A program made the translations under genes and the position numbers. A DNA stretch of 64,000 nucleotides. It comes from Streptomyces flaveolus. Lineage in GTDB: Bacteria > Actinomycetota > Actinomycetes > Streptomycetales > Streptomycetaceae. The DNA lies in assembly GCF_000716535.1 (NCBI RefSeq), contig NZ_JNWV01000007.1:186001-250000 (forward strand), in the 5' to 3' direction. A model generated the notes under the pieces. It ran no database searches. It was not told the origin of the DNA and saw only the letters and a list, made by a program, of their open reading frames with translations. Below are positions 36,809 to 45,415 of this stretch, one piece after another (within the stretch, counting starts at the first letter, position 1; each line of letters begins with the position of its first letter).

Positions 36809-37232
36809 TCCGCTGGGCGAGTTCGTCCAGATCGGTCTCGTTCCGGGGCGGCTCTCGTGGGGGCCAGATCTCGCCCATGGCGTCCCCCGGCAGACGTGGC
36901 ACCAAATGCACATGCGCGTGGAACACGGTCTGCGAAGCGACCTGTCCCGCCGAGTGGATGACATTCATGCCGGCGGGTTCGAGAACCACGCGTAGCGCTC
37001 TGCCGACCGCCAGTACGGTGCGCATCAGGTGCTGCACTTCCGCGTCGGCCATCTCCCAGAGATCCGCGGCATGGGTCCTGGGCACGACGAGGGTGTGCCC
37101 CCGGGTGGCCGGGGCCAGCGGAAAGAAGGCGACCGTGTGGTCGTCCTCGTAGACGACACGCGCACGGGAAGGATCTGCGACGATGCCGCAGAAGGCGCAG
37201 TTCCCATCGGGTGGTCTGTCATCGTTCCTCAC
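36789..37232 (-). CDS. HIT-family nucleotide hydrolase/transferase
   Basis: A 147-residue protein from GTG 37232. GAGGAGG lies 11 bases upstream, and longer frames run into the TIR gene. A CAFCGI zinc-type motif near the N-terminus, VVPRTHAADLWEM in the middle and the histidine triad FHAHVHLVPR at about residue 110 define it. HIT proteins hydrolyse dinucleoside polyphosphates or nucleoside phosphoramidates. It starts 33 bases from the divergent TIR gene, so a nucleotide-handling link with that NAD-active-type domain is conceivable. Confidence 0.9.
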   Translation of the reverse strand: MRNDDRPPDGNCAFCGIVADPSRARVVYEDDHTVAFFPLAPATRGHTLVVPRTHAADLWEMADAEVQHLMRTVLAVGRALRVVLEPAGMNVIHSAGQVASQTVFHAHVHLVPRLPGDAMGEIWPPREPPRNETDLDELAQRIRSRVR

Positions 37233-37265
37233 GTGTCGCGCTGCCTCCTCTGATAAGACCGTGCC

Positions 37266-38687
37266 ATGGGTGGGATCTTCATCAACTACCGCAGAGTTGA
37301 GCAGCACGAGAATGCCATCCTCGCGGTGCGCGACCGGCTCGCCGAGCACTTCGGTGCCGAGCAGGTGTTTCTCGACCAAGACTCGATCCCTCCCGGGGGA
37401 CGGTACCCGGACGAGCTGCGCAAGGGCTTGGCCGACGCCGATGTCCTGCTGGCAGTGATCCATGAGGGCTGGGCGGCCGAGCGGGACGGGGACGGTGTTC
37501 GCAGGCTGTCCCGCGAGGACGACTGGGTCCGGATGGAGATCGAAACAGCGCTGCGGACCGACAAGACCGTCATCCCGTTGGTGCTGGCGGGAGCGAGACC
37601 GCCAACCGCCGATGAACTGCCGGACGCACTACGCGAGTTCGCCCTCAAGAACGCCTTCTTCCTGAGCCCCTTGGATAGCGAGCAATGGGTTCCCAGGCAG
37701 GAAGCGCTGATCGTCAAGCTCGAATCCCACGTCGCCCGCTCGTGGGAGCCCTATCCGCCTTCGGAGCCGGATCGGAGCCCGGTCAGCGGGCGTTGGCTGG
37801 CGGTCGGGACGGCCCTGGCCGCAGTAGTGGTCACCGGCTTGGCTTGGGTTGCCGCAGGCGACGCTCGCAGCAAGCCCTGGCCCGCCCTGGTGTCGATCGG
37901 GGCGATGTCCTTCGGTCTGCTCCTGGTCCTTACCCTGTGCGTCCCCCTGCGGGGTGCCTTCAACCGCTTCGAGTACTGGCTGCACGGCGTCTCGGAGCGG
38001 ACGCGCCTCCTCCTGACATCCGGCCCTCTGATCGTTTTCTTCCTCCTTGTGCTAGCCGTCGCCTCCAACCTGTGGACCGGAGAAGTCGAGCCCGGGGTCG
38101 TGTTGTTCGCCGTGGTCTTCGCCTTCGCCCTGTTCCGGATGGCGATGCACATCGTCCAGGCTGACGCGAGGGAGCGGGAACGCTGGAACCAGTGGCCGGC
38201 CCGCCTGCCTCGGCGGGTGCCCCGCCGACTGCTGCGCCGGACGTTGGCCCGGCTGGAGGAACGGGCCGCCGGGTGGACGAACCCGCTCACGCGAGAGCAG
38301 CGCGACAAGGCGAATGTGGAGCTCATGGAGATCGAGAAGGCGCTGGACAGGCTGAGGGAGAAGACAGAGCGATCCCGGCTGCGCTGGCTGACCGAGGACA
38401 TGCCCGGGCCCTTCGGCACGTACATGGTGTGGATCACGGCGAACACCGTGCTGACCCTCGCCTGGCCAGTCGGCGCGGTGACCCTCCCTCGGGTGGCCGC
38501 GGCGCTGGCGAGCCCGCTCGTCGCCTTGGCCACCATGGAGACGCTCTACCGACATCAGCTCTGGCTACGCCGGGAGTTGCAGGCGGAGATCGAGCCGCGT
38601 AGGGCCGCACTGGCGACGACGGTCGAAGAGCTGAGCTCCCCTGTCCGTACCAAGCTGACCCAGCCTTCCGCCGGACGTGACCACTGA
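37266..38687 (+). CDS. TIR-domain membrane protein
   Basis: A 473-residue protein from ATG 37266. The TIR domain (residues 1-150) begins GGIFINYRRVEQHENAILAV, then AEQVFLDQDSIPPGGRYPDE. DDWVRMEIETAL contains the Glu expected for NADase activity, followed by VIPLVLAGA. Five or six membrane helices follow at about 175-195, 205-228, 250-268, 275-295 and 388-425, with a basic, helical cytoplasmic stretch between. TIR proteins in bacterial defence destroy or cyclise NAD; here the domain is tied to the membrane. No clear ribosome site is seen, so the mRNA may be leaderless. Confidence 0.85.
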   Translation: MGGIFINYRRVEQHENAILAVRDRLAEHFGAEQVFLDQDSIPPGGRYPDELRKGLADADVLLAVIHEGWAAERDGDGVRRLSREDDWVRMEIETALRTDKTVIPLVLAGARPPTADELPDALREFALKNAFFLSPLDSEQWVPRQEALIVKLESHVARSWEPYPPSEPDRSPVSGRWLAVGTALAAVVVTGLAWVAAGDARSKPWPALVSIGAMSFGLLLVLTLCVPLRGAFNRFEYWLHGVSERTRLLLTSGPLIVFFLLVLAVASNLWTGEVEPGVVLFAVVFAFALFRMAMHIVQADARERERWNQWPARLPRRVPRRLLRRTLARLEERAAGWTNPLTREQRDKANVELMEIEKALDRLREKTERSRLRWLTEDMPGPFGTYMVWITANTVLTLAWPVGAVTLPRVAAALASPLVALATMETLYRHQLWLRRELQAEIEPRRAALATTVEELSSPVRTKLTQPSAGRDH

Positions 38688-38949
38688 GTCCCTCTCGGCG
38701 ACGGGTGAAAACTGGCTGCTGATCAGCGAATGCACGGTAGCCCAAAACGCGATCTTCCTTTGACCCTGATCTTCATCGAGGGCCAGAAGGAGAGGGTGAC
38801 CCAGGTGGAGGACTGGGCTGAGATCGCTGGCTGCACCGAGCCAAGGACATGCCGCTCGCTATAGCGGACGGCGCGGGGTTAGGGAGCGTCGATGTAGCAG
38901 CCGACCAGGACGGCGAGACTTTCGGAGCACCTGCGCCAGGAGGCCCCCG

Positions 38950-38974
38950 CGCCGCCGCCGTGATGGCGGCGGCG
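38950..38974. terminator. Hairpin between TIR and PLD-like genes
   Basis: CGCCGCCGCC (38950-38959) and GGCGGCGGCG (38965-38974) are perfect 10-base arms around GTGAT, 12 bases after the PLD-like stop on the minus strand. The TIR gene also converges on it. The remaining 38,688-38,949 holds no supported gene. Confidence 0.7.
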
Positions 38975-38985
38975 GGAGAACACTC

Positions 38986-40647
38986 TTACGGCGTGGCCAA
39001 GGTTTCTGGGCGGCGGATCACCGCCGAGATGCCGCGGATGCCCACTGCAGACCCATTCTCGTGCCGACATGCGCCACCAATTCGCAGGGCGCTGTCTTCG
39101 GGGCCCTGCAGGACCTGGGCGTGTTCGTCGTCCACGATCAGCTCGGCGAGAACCTGATCCTGATCCTTCAAGCGGTCTCCCCGAGCCGCGGAGACGGCGG
39201 TGTTGTCCTGGCAGCGGTCCGCCACGCGCCGCCAGCGGTCGGCAGAATCCGGATCACCGCTCCACATCCACAGACCTGCGGCTGCCCGGGCGACCTGGGT
39301 CATGAACTCGGTTCCGCCCACGTGGACCGAGCGTGCCTGCTTTGAGCCCGGCGACCCGGCCCACGCGTAGTCACCGATGACTGCTTCGAGGGCACCGTCC
39401 TTCCCATCGAAGATCAGGAGGCCAGCACCGCTACCCGTCGGCTCCTTGGCTGGTCTCACGAGATCCCGGCCCAGACGTTGCGCAGCGTGGTAGCCGATGC
39501 GGTTCAGTAGGTCGACGACGTCCTGCGGGGTGGTTCCCTCGTCCGTGTCGCCGTAGAGGACATCCACGCGTACCCCGCGCGACACTGCGGCCTGGATGGC
39601 GTCGCCGAGCTTTGACAGGCTCTCGACATTCACCGTGGGCGAGGCGATCAGGACGTGGTTCGCCGCTGTGGCCAGTGCCTCGGTGATCAGGAGTTGGTGA
39701 GACTCCTCGCCGGACACCTCCGAGAACAAGGCTGCTTTGATCGATTGTTCCGTGAAATCGTCACCGCCGTTCCCGAGAGGATCGGCTTCGTCCAGCCAGG
39801 GGAAAGAGGTGTCTGTCTGGGGGAGCGCTGGGGCCCCGACCGCGGAGGCCGGGGACCTCTGCCCCGCGATGCTCAGCGGTGTCGGGCGGTGCGCCTGGCC
39901 GGTGGCGGGCGGCGGAGCCGGCACCAGGGGTGATTCCTTACTGGCGGTCTGCGGCGCCGGCTGGAGGTTCGGGGCGGCCTCCAGCTCCTCCTGCCTGGTC
40001 TGTGCCACGGCCAGGATCTCGGCCGACAGCGCCTGGTGCCAGCTCCGGGGAAGCCCTGTAATGGCCCGGTCGGCGAGGTCGACGCGCACAGCGAGGTAGC
40101 GGCTGAATGTCACGAGCCTGGGCCGTCCGATGCTGCGCACCCATTCGCCGCTGGCGCGCGGCAGCAGCTTCTGGATCTGGGACTCATCCAGCGCGTTGCG
40201 CAGGATGCGCAGGGGAGTGGACGGGTTGAGGTCCGGCCGCGCCTCCTGCTTCGAGACGGTCGGAACTTCACCACGCCTGGCCAGTTGGCCTGCAGTGCGA
40301 TCGAAGATGACCGTGCAGGGCGGGGCTGGAGCCACGACGACCGATGCCGGGTCCTTTCCCGACGAGCACGCCTGTTGCCCTTCGTCGGTAAGTACGAAAG
40401 TGGCTTCCCTGCCGCTGGTGACGGCGACCCAGCCAGCACCGACCAGAGTCACTACGGCTTCGACCATCAGTCGTTCGTGGACCCGGAAGGTGTCGCACAG
40501 CGAGGTCAGGGTTGCGCCCTGGTGGGGGGCGACACCAGCCTGCGCGGCGATCTCCTCCAGGACCCGCCGCTCCAGACGGCTGTACGGGCGGCCCCGGGCC
40601 ACGCTGAAGTTGACGCTGAACATGCTCACAGGTACGAGGACGATCAC
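38986..40647 (-). CDS. Winged-helix and PLD-like protein (MkoB-like)
   Basis: A 553-residue protein from GTG 40647, which overlaps the helicase stop (GTGA) and has GGGAGAA just upstream, so translation is coupled. A winged helix (about 30-110: YSRLERRVLEEIAAQAGVAP, then LVGAGWVAVTSGREATFVLT) is followed by a Pro/Ala linker. The PLD-like domain is at about 300-480: ANHVLIASPTVNVESLSKLG, then SRGVRVDVLYGD and LLIFDGKDGALEAVIGDYAW. No canonical HxK(x4)D motif is visible where expected, so nuclease activity is uncertain. Pairing with a kinase-helicase resembles Mokosh type I. Confidence 0.75.
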   Translation of the reverse strand: MIVLVPVSMFSVNFSVARGRPYSRLERRVLEEIAAQAGVAPHQGATLTSLCDTFRVHERLMVEAVVTLVGAGWVAVTSGREATFVLTDEGQQACSSGKDPASVVVAPAPPCTVIFDRTAGQLARRGEVPTVSKQEARPDLNPSTPLRILRNALDESQIQKLLPRASGEWVRSIGRPRLVTFSRYLAVRVDLADRAITGLPRSWHQALSAEILAVAQTRQEELEAAPNLQPAPQTASKESPLVPAPPPATGQAHRPTPLSIAGQRSPASAVGAPALPQTDTSFPWLDEADPLGNGGDDFTEQSIKAALFSEVSGEESHQLLITEALATAANHVLIASPTVNVESLSKLGDAIQAAVSRGVRVDVLYGDTDEGTTPQDVVDLLNRIGYHAAQRLGRDLVRPAKEPTGSGAGLLIFDGKDGALEAVIGDYAWAGSPGSKQARSVHVGGTEFMTQVARAAAGLWMWSGDPDSADRWRRVADRCQDNTAVSAARGDRLKDQDQVLAELIVDDEHAQVLQGPEDSALRIGGACRHENGSAVGIRGISAVIRRPETLATP

Positions 40648-43600
40648 GAGTTCTCCCTGAGGTCAGCCGGGATACGCACAGCCCTGCCGTCCAGGAACCA
40701 TTCGTCGAGCAGGGTGACGATCTTCTTGAAGGACCACAGGGGCTGGGACTCATCCGCAAGAGGCACTGCCTGCACCTGGTGGAGGAAGAAGTCCCAGGAC
40801 CCGACGAGGATCAACAGGCGCTCCGCCCGCGAGAGGAGCACGTTCATCCGGCCCGGGTCGTCGAGGAACCCCAGGCCGCGGCCGATTTCCTCCTCGTTGT
40901 TGCGGACCAGGCTGATGGCGACGACGTCCGCCTGGTTGCCCTGGAAGGAGTCGACGGTGTGGGCGGGGAACCGGTTGCCGTCGATCGCTTCGGCTTTGAG
41001 ACCGAGCTGGACCTGTAGTCCGGCAGGTAGGGGCGTGCCCCGCAACTGCTGGCTGAGCAGGCTCACCTGCCGGGAGTACGGGGCCAGCACCGCGAGCTTG
41101 CCCTGGCACCCGCTATCCGGTCCCAGGGCCCGGAGGAAGTTGGCGAGCGCGCGCGCCTCTGCTGGATTGGTATACGGCGACTGGCCGCTGTTCGGGCCGA
41201 CCTCGCGGGTGGCGGCGTCGTTGCGGCACCACGGTACGTCGAGCCAGACCACGGCCCGGTCACGGATGCCGTGCGGGGTGTGGAAGCCGTGGCGCACGCG
41301 CTCCACCGGTTCGTCCTTCTTGTCCAGGGTGCGGTTCACCAGTCGCCCCTGGTAGTACGCCTCGGAGATGAGCCGGCCGATGTCCGGGTGCATGCGGTGC
41401 TGGCCGATCAACTGCCCCGCGGACGCTCCCTTTGCTTCGGTGTCCGTGACGAGACGGTCGGAACCCGTGGCCACGGCGCAGTACTCGTACAGGCGGTGGA
41501 AGGTCCTCAGCCACTCCTTGGCGTACTCGCGGAACTCATCCCGGTCTGTCTGGCTGCGCCGTTCCCACGAGTCGAGCCATTCCTGGTCGAGCAGGCCGGA
41601 CGCCCTCATTTTGAGGCGGCTGAGGGTCTGCGCCACCGGGTTCAGCTTCTCGATTCCCTGCTGGTAGTCCTCGTACCGGTAGGGATCCAGTTGCTTGTGG
41701 TCGCCGATCAGCAACCAGCGGTGACCTGCCTGCAGTGGCAGCGCGAGGTCGAACGCGTGCGCCTTGCCCGCTTCCTCGACGATCGACCAGTCGAACGCTT
41801 GGCCTGCTGCGAGGGCGACCAGGTCGCCGGCACTGGTGGTGCAGTACGTGAGGTTCGCGCCGCGTTTGACCAGTTCGACGAAGTCCGACGAGCGGCGGCC
41901 GAGATCCCCCTGCTCCTGCATCATGTTGATCTCACCGACCATGGCCTTCGCGTCCTCCAGCCAGGCGAGCTGAACCTCGCTGGGGGAACTCATGGCGCTG
42001 AGCTGGGAGATGCTGCGTTGGAGCACTTGCCTGGCCACGCCCTCGACACCGTCCTCCGGCAGTGCGGTTCCGGCTTTGTGGGATCCCCGCAGCCGGATCT
42101 GCAGCGGCCTGTCGGCTTCGGGTACGTCCTGGAACGCCTCACCCACCTTCGACCTGAGCACGTCGACGGCTCCGTGGGCCTGGGCCGTGACCAGTACCTG
42201 GACGACGGGATCCTCTGCGAGGATCTCACGCAGCAGCCAGGCGACGAGGGTGGTCTTGCCTGTACCGGGCGGCCCTTGCAGCGTGTAGATGGGCCGCACC
42301 CGGAGGATGTCCTCGATGCTGGCCCGTTTGGGCTCGTCGACCCGTTCGTGGGGGAGCTCGACGGGAAGCTCGGAAGCGCCCGTGTCCATGCGGACGTGGC
42401 TCGGAGTGGCCAGCGACCGCAGGAGATATCCGTGCTGGTCGAGGGCGTCGATGGCCTTCTTACGACGCCGGAACAGGCTGATCTGGCCGGGCATGCCGGC
42501 GCTGCGAAGGAATCCCTCCGTCTCCAGTTTTACTCGACCCTTGCTCAAGCCGGGGCGGCTGAGTGTGACGAACTCTGTCGCCTGGTCCATGGCATCGACC
42601 TGCCACACGTTGCCGTCGTCGTCGGAATGGGGATCCCGCGGCGGGAGTTTCAAACGGGCGCCGTCGCGGGCTCCCGACAGGATGACCTTGGACCGGTCGC
42701 TGCCCCGAACCTCCTTCTGCAAGAAGTCGATCAAGTCCACTTGGAACGCTTCGAAGACTTCGTGTCCTTCCGGGCGCGCGCGCTCCTTGACCACGGCCCA
42801 CTCCACCCCGTCCTCCAGCCACGGGCCGCGGACGACCTCGTACGGGAAGATTTGTGAGTCGAGGAGAAGCAGCTCGATCTGGTTGCTCACACGGACGAAC
42901 TCGTGGAAGCGACTGAGCTCGCGTGAGATCTGCGCACTGCGGTCGATCTTCGGCAGCACGGGCTCCCATGACGTGGCGTTCTGCGCGATCGTACGGTCGC
43001 GGGCCACCTCGTCCCTGGCATAGGCGAACACGCGGCCGGGCGGGAGTTCGCGGAAGCTGTCGTCGCCCTCGCTGAAGAGTAGTGGCTGGGCGGACCGGCA
43101 GTCCGCGACCTGCCAGCTGGACGTGCCGTCCTTCCCCCGGTGCGTCGTGATCTTCAGACTGAGCCTGCCGCCGACGAGGATGAAGTACGGCCTGCCTGGG
43201 ACGGCGTACAAAAGAGGCTTCTGCAGGTCCTGGCGGACGAACTCGCATGCCTCCTTTCGGTGGACCGGATCCCCGGGGATAAAGGTCCCCATGGTGTCGA
43301 GCCGCAAGTGGTCGCGCAGCCCGCTCTCCATCAGATGATCGATGAACTCCAGCCGCCGCAGGTCGAGGGCCAGGACGTACTGCACGTCCTCCTGCTGGGT
43401 GCGCAGGGGGTTTGCCAGGGCCCGCGTGATGTCCTGGATACGACTGATGATGTCGTACGGCGCGGTCAGGCGCTCCAGTGGATCTGCGGCGACGAGGTCC
43501 AGCAGCAGCTTGCGCTCGGCCTCGGTCAGCTCGTGCTTGGCGGTGTCGATGGCCTTGAGTACCCGTGCATGACGCTCGGGCGGGGCATTGGTGGTGAAGC

Positions 43601-44288
43601 GTTCCAGGTCGAGCAGCAGCCGTGCGCAGAGGATGCCAAGGGCGAACCAGTCGTCGTCCTGCCGCCAGGCGGTCAAGCCTCCCGCAGTGCGCTCCGGCGG
43701 AACCGGCCAGCCGTCAGGAGGCTGGGTCCCCACCGGACGGCCTAGTTTGACGGACCATTCGAAGCCGCCGAGCCGAAGGGATTCGGCGCCGAGGTCCTCG
43801 TCGAAGAAGATGGAATCGAGGTCCACGCCCCGGTGCAGGACCTGTCGCTCGTGCAGCAGGTTCAGCCCTGTGGCGACGCGCCGTAAGCCGCTCCACAGTT
43901 GTTCGCGTGCGGCCGTCCCGCGGTTCGAGAGCCACGGGTAGCGGGCGCGGTGCTGCAGTGCGTCGGCTACCCGCTTGTAGCCCGGCGCCTCCAGGACCAT
44001 GACGAAGCACCGGTGGTCCCGGTCGAGGCCGGCGTCCTTGAGTACGACCAGTGCGTCGTCCGACCTCGGGCTGCTCGCGACCTTGTACAGAGTGCGCAGT
44101 TCCTGGTCCCACAGGGCGCGTTGCACCCGGTCCGGTTGCTCGCCCTCGTACGTCCATGTCTTGAGCAGGTACGTGTATCCGTCGCTGAACGCCTCCCAGA
44201 CCTGAGATTCGCCATCACCTGCATGTGGACCATCGGTAATTTCGTACTTGTTCCGCAGAAGCAACGTCCCGACGGTGGGAGTTGTCAT
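40644..44288 (-). CDS. Kinase-like domain fused to SF1 (COG1112/UPF1-like) helicase (MkoA-like)
   Basis: A 1214-residue protein from ATG 44288 with GGTGGA upstream. Residues about 1-300 resemble a protein kinase (LLKTWTYEGEQ with the Lys, then LLHERQVLHRGVDLDSIFF). The catalytic HRD has become HRG and DFG has become GFE, so it looks like a pseudokinase. After a long middle region comes the helicase: Walker A LQGPPGTGKTTLVAWLL (about 672), DWSIVEEAG in place of DEAA, GDHKQLDPY, IGQHRMHPDIG, TVDSFQGNQADVVAISLVRN and LSRAERLLILVGSW. Mokosh MkoA has this STK-helicase layout and protects against phage. The PLD-like gene follows directly. Confidence 0.85.
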   Translation of the reverse strand: MTTPTVGTLLLRNKYEITDGPHAGDGESQVWEAFSDGYTYLLKTWTYEGEQPDRVQRALWDQELRTLYKVASSPRSDDALVVLKDAGLDRDHRCFVMVLEAPGYKRVADALQHRARYPWLSNRGTAAREQLWSGLRRVATGLNLLHERQVLHRGVDLDSIFFDEDLGAESLRLGGFEWSVKLGRPVGTQPPDGWPVPPERTAGGLTAWRQDDDWFALGILCARLLLDLERFTTNAPPERHARVLKAIDTAKHELTEAERKLLLDLVAADPLERLTAPYDIISRIQDITRALANPLRTQQEDVQYVLALDLRRLEFIDHLMESGLRDHLRLDTMGTFIPGDPVHRKEACEFVRQDLQKPLLYAVPGRPYFILVGGRLSLKITTHRGKDGTSSWQVADCRSAQPLLFSEGDDSFRELPPGRVFAYARDEVARDRTIAQNATSWEPVLPKIDRSAQISRELSRFHEFVRVSNQIELLLLDSQIFPYEVVRGPWLEDGVEWAVVKERARPEGHEVFEAFQVDLIDFLQKEVRGSDRSKVILSGARDGARLKLPPRDPHSDDDGNVWQVDAMDQATEFVTLSRPGLSKGRVKLETEGFLRSAGMPGQISLFRRRKKAIDALDQHGYLLRSLATPSHVRMDTGASELPVELPHERVDEPKRASIEDILRVRPIYTLQGPPGTGKTTLVAWLLREILAEDPVVQVLVTAQAHGAVDVLRSKVGEAFQDVPEADRPLQIRLRGSHKAGTALPEDGVEGVARQVLQRSISQLSAMSSPSEVQLAWLEDAKAMVGEINMMQEQGDLGRRSSDFVELVKRGANLTYCTTSAGDLVALAAGQAFDWSIVEEAGKAHAFDLALPLQAGHRWLLIGDHKQLDPYRYEDYQQGIEKLNPVAQTLSRLKMRASGLLDQEWLDSWERRSQTDRDEFREYAKEWLRTFHRLYEYCAVATGSDRLVTDTEAKGASAGQLIGQHRMHPDIGRLISEAYYQGRLVNRTLDKKDEPVERVRHGFHTPHGIRDRAVVWLDVPWCRNDAATREVGPNSGQSPYTNPAEARALANFLRALGPDSGCQGKLAVLAPYSRQVSLLSQQLRGTPLPAGLQVQLGLKAEAIDGNRFPAHTVDSFQGNQADVVAISLVRNNEEEIGRGLGFLDDPGRMNVLLSRAERLLILVGSWDFFLHQVQAVPLADESQPLWSFKKIVTLLDEWFLDGRAVRIPADLRENS

Positions 44289-44601
44289 GCATCCACCTTC
44301 ACGAGCTGGAGAGCGGGTGAGTAGACACCGCGGCGGCCCGACTCGGCCGCACGGGTGAAATGTGATCGTACTCACGCTTGCTGACCACTGCGGTCGGTTC
44401 CGAATATGCGCTCTTGTCGGCGTTGGTATCGACCTGGCGCGCTTGCGCTGCTCTTGGCGATGCCTGCCGTCTGGTGCGCCGACCATCTGTAGCCTCAGCA
44501 AGCGGTAGCAGATGCCCTCATTCGCTTGAAGTGTGAGCATCGGTGCACCCATTCTCTTGATTTTCGCGCACAGTTCGGGGCTTCCTGGTATCGTCCGATC
44601 C
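44289..44601. other. 313-base divergent promoter region
   Basis: No gene supported. It separates the Mokosh-like operon from the gene at 44602. A TATCGT box at 44589-44594 is 7 bases before GTG 44602, which has no ribosome site, consistent with a leaderless mRNA. Confidence 0.45.
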
Positions 44602-45408
44602 GTGGAAATCACTCTGCAGCAGGCAGTGAGTGATCTCCGGCGGGCGCTGGAGATCATCCGGGACGTCGCGCGTGATGTGTACGCGACCAACGCCGACCGT
44701 CATGACCCGTCGCACGGGGACGACAACGGCACCTTCGCTCAGCTGGTCTGGCGGAACATCGCCAACCTCTCCTTCAAGAAGCTCAACGAAGCAGGGATTC
44801 CGGTCCGAAAGGTCGCCGGCGGGGCCATCGAGGTCACCTCCGGATGTTGGGTCGTGAGGATCTACAAGTTCCCGCTGGTCGCCCCTGACAAGGTGCGGGA
44901 CAAGCTCGAACAGCTCAGTTGGGACGGCAGCGCCGCTCGACTGAGAGGCGCCGTGCTGAACGGTGCGCCGAAGGATCAGTTGGCGTTCGACCAGGACCCG
45001 GACTGGGCCGAGAGCTTCGCTGAGGCCGTTCGACAGGGGCATGTTCGGATCATGCACACGGGTGACCCGGAGACGGGAAACTGCGTCATCGAGGTGGGGC
45101 TTCCACGAGACAACCGAGAAGGCGGTTCACCCTGGCTTGATGGCACCGTCGAGATCCACAATGATCTCCAGCTGAGCCTCCCGGCTCCGCGGTCGACCGA
45201 GGACATGCTCGTCGACCTGGGTGGGCTACCCCCAGAGGGAGTTTCGGATCGAGACGGCCAACTGCCGTCTGAAACGGATTCGGACGAGGATCGACCCGCT
45301 GCGGGGAAGGCACCGAAGGCACCCGACCATACCGACCTCGAAGAGAACGACCTGCCGCTTCGCCGGCGCACCGAAGAGACGCGCGACGAGCGCGAGAACA
45401 CAGACTGA
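44602..45408 (+). CDS. Unknown protein upstream of an HTH-ImmA/IrrE gene
   Basis: A 268-residue protein from GTG 44602. The N-terminal helical segment (LQQAVSDLRRALEIIRDVAR) is followed by a mixed domain with CWVVRIYKFPLVAPDKVRDK and HTGDPETGNCVIEVGLPRDN. The last 65 residues are acidic and disordered. No family recognised. It ends 7 bases before the HTH-metallopeptidase gene, so the two form an operon and may be functional partners. Confidence 0.65.
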   Translation: MEITLQQAVSDLRRALEIIRDVARDVYATNADRHDPSHGDDNGTFAQLVWRNIANLSFKKLNEAGIPVRKVAGGAIEVTSGCWVVRIYKFPLVAPDKVRDKLEQLSWDGSAARLRGAVLNGAPKDQLAFDQDPDWAESFAEAVRQGHVRIMHTGDPETGNCVIEVGLPRDNREGGSPWLDGTVEIHNDLQLSLPAPRSTEDMLVDLGGLPPEGVSDRDGQLPSETDSDEDRPAAGKAPKAPDHTDLEENDLPLRRRTEETRDERENTD

Positions 45409-45415
45409 GAAATCC

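Noticed and set aside
38688..38949. Possible transposase remnant reading IFIEGQKERV
   Set aside because: Only a few residues resemble transposase N-termini; no inverted repeats or longer frame.
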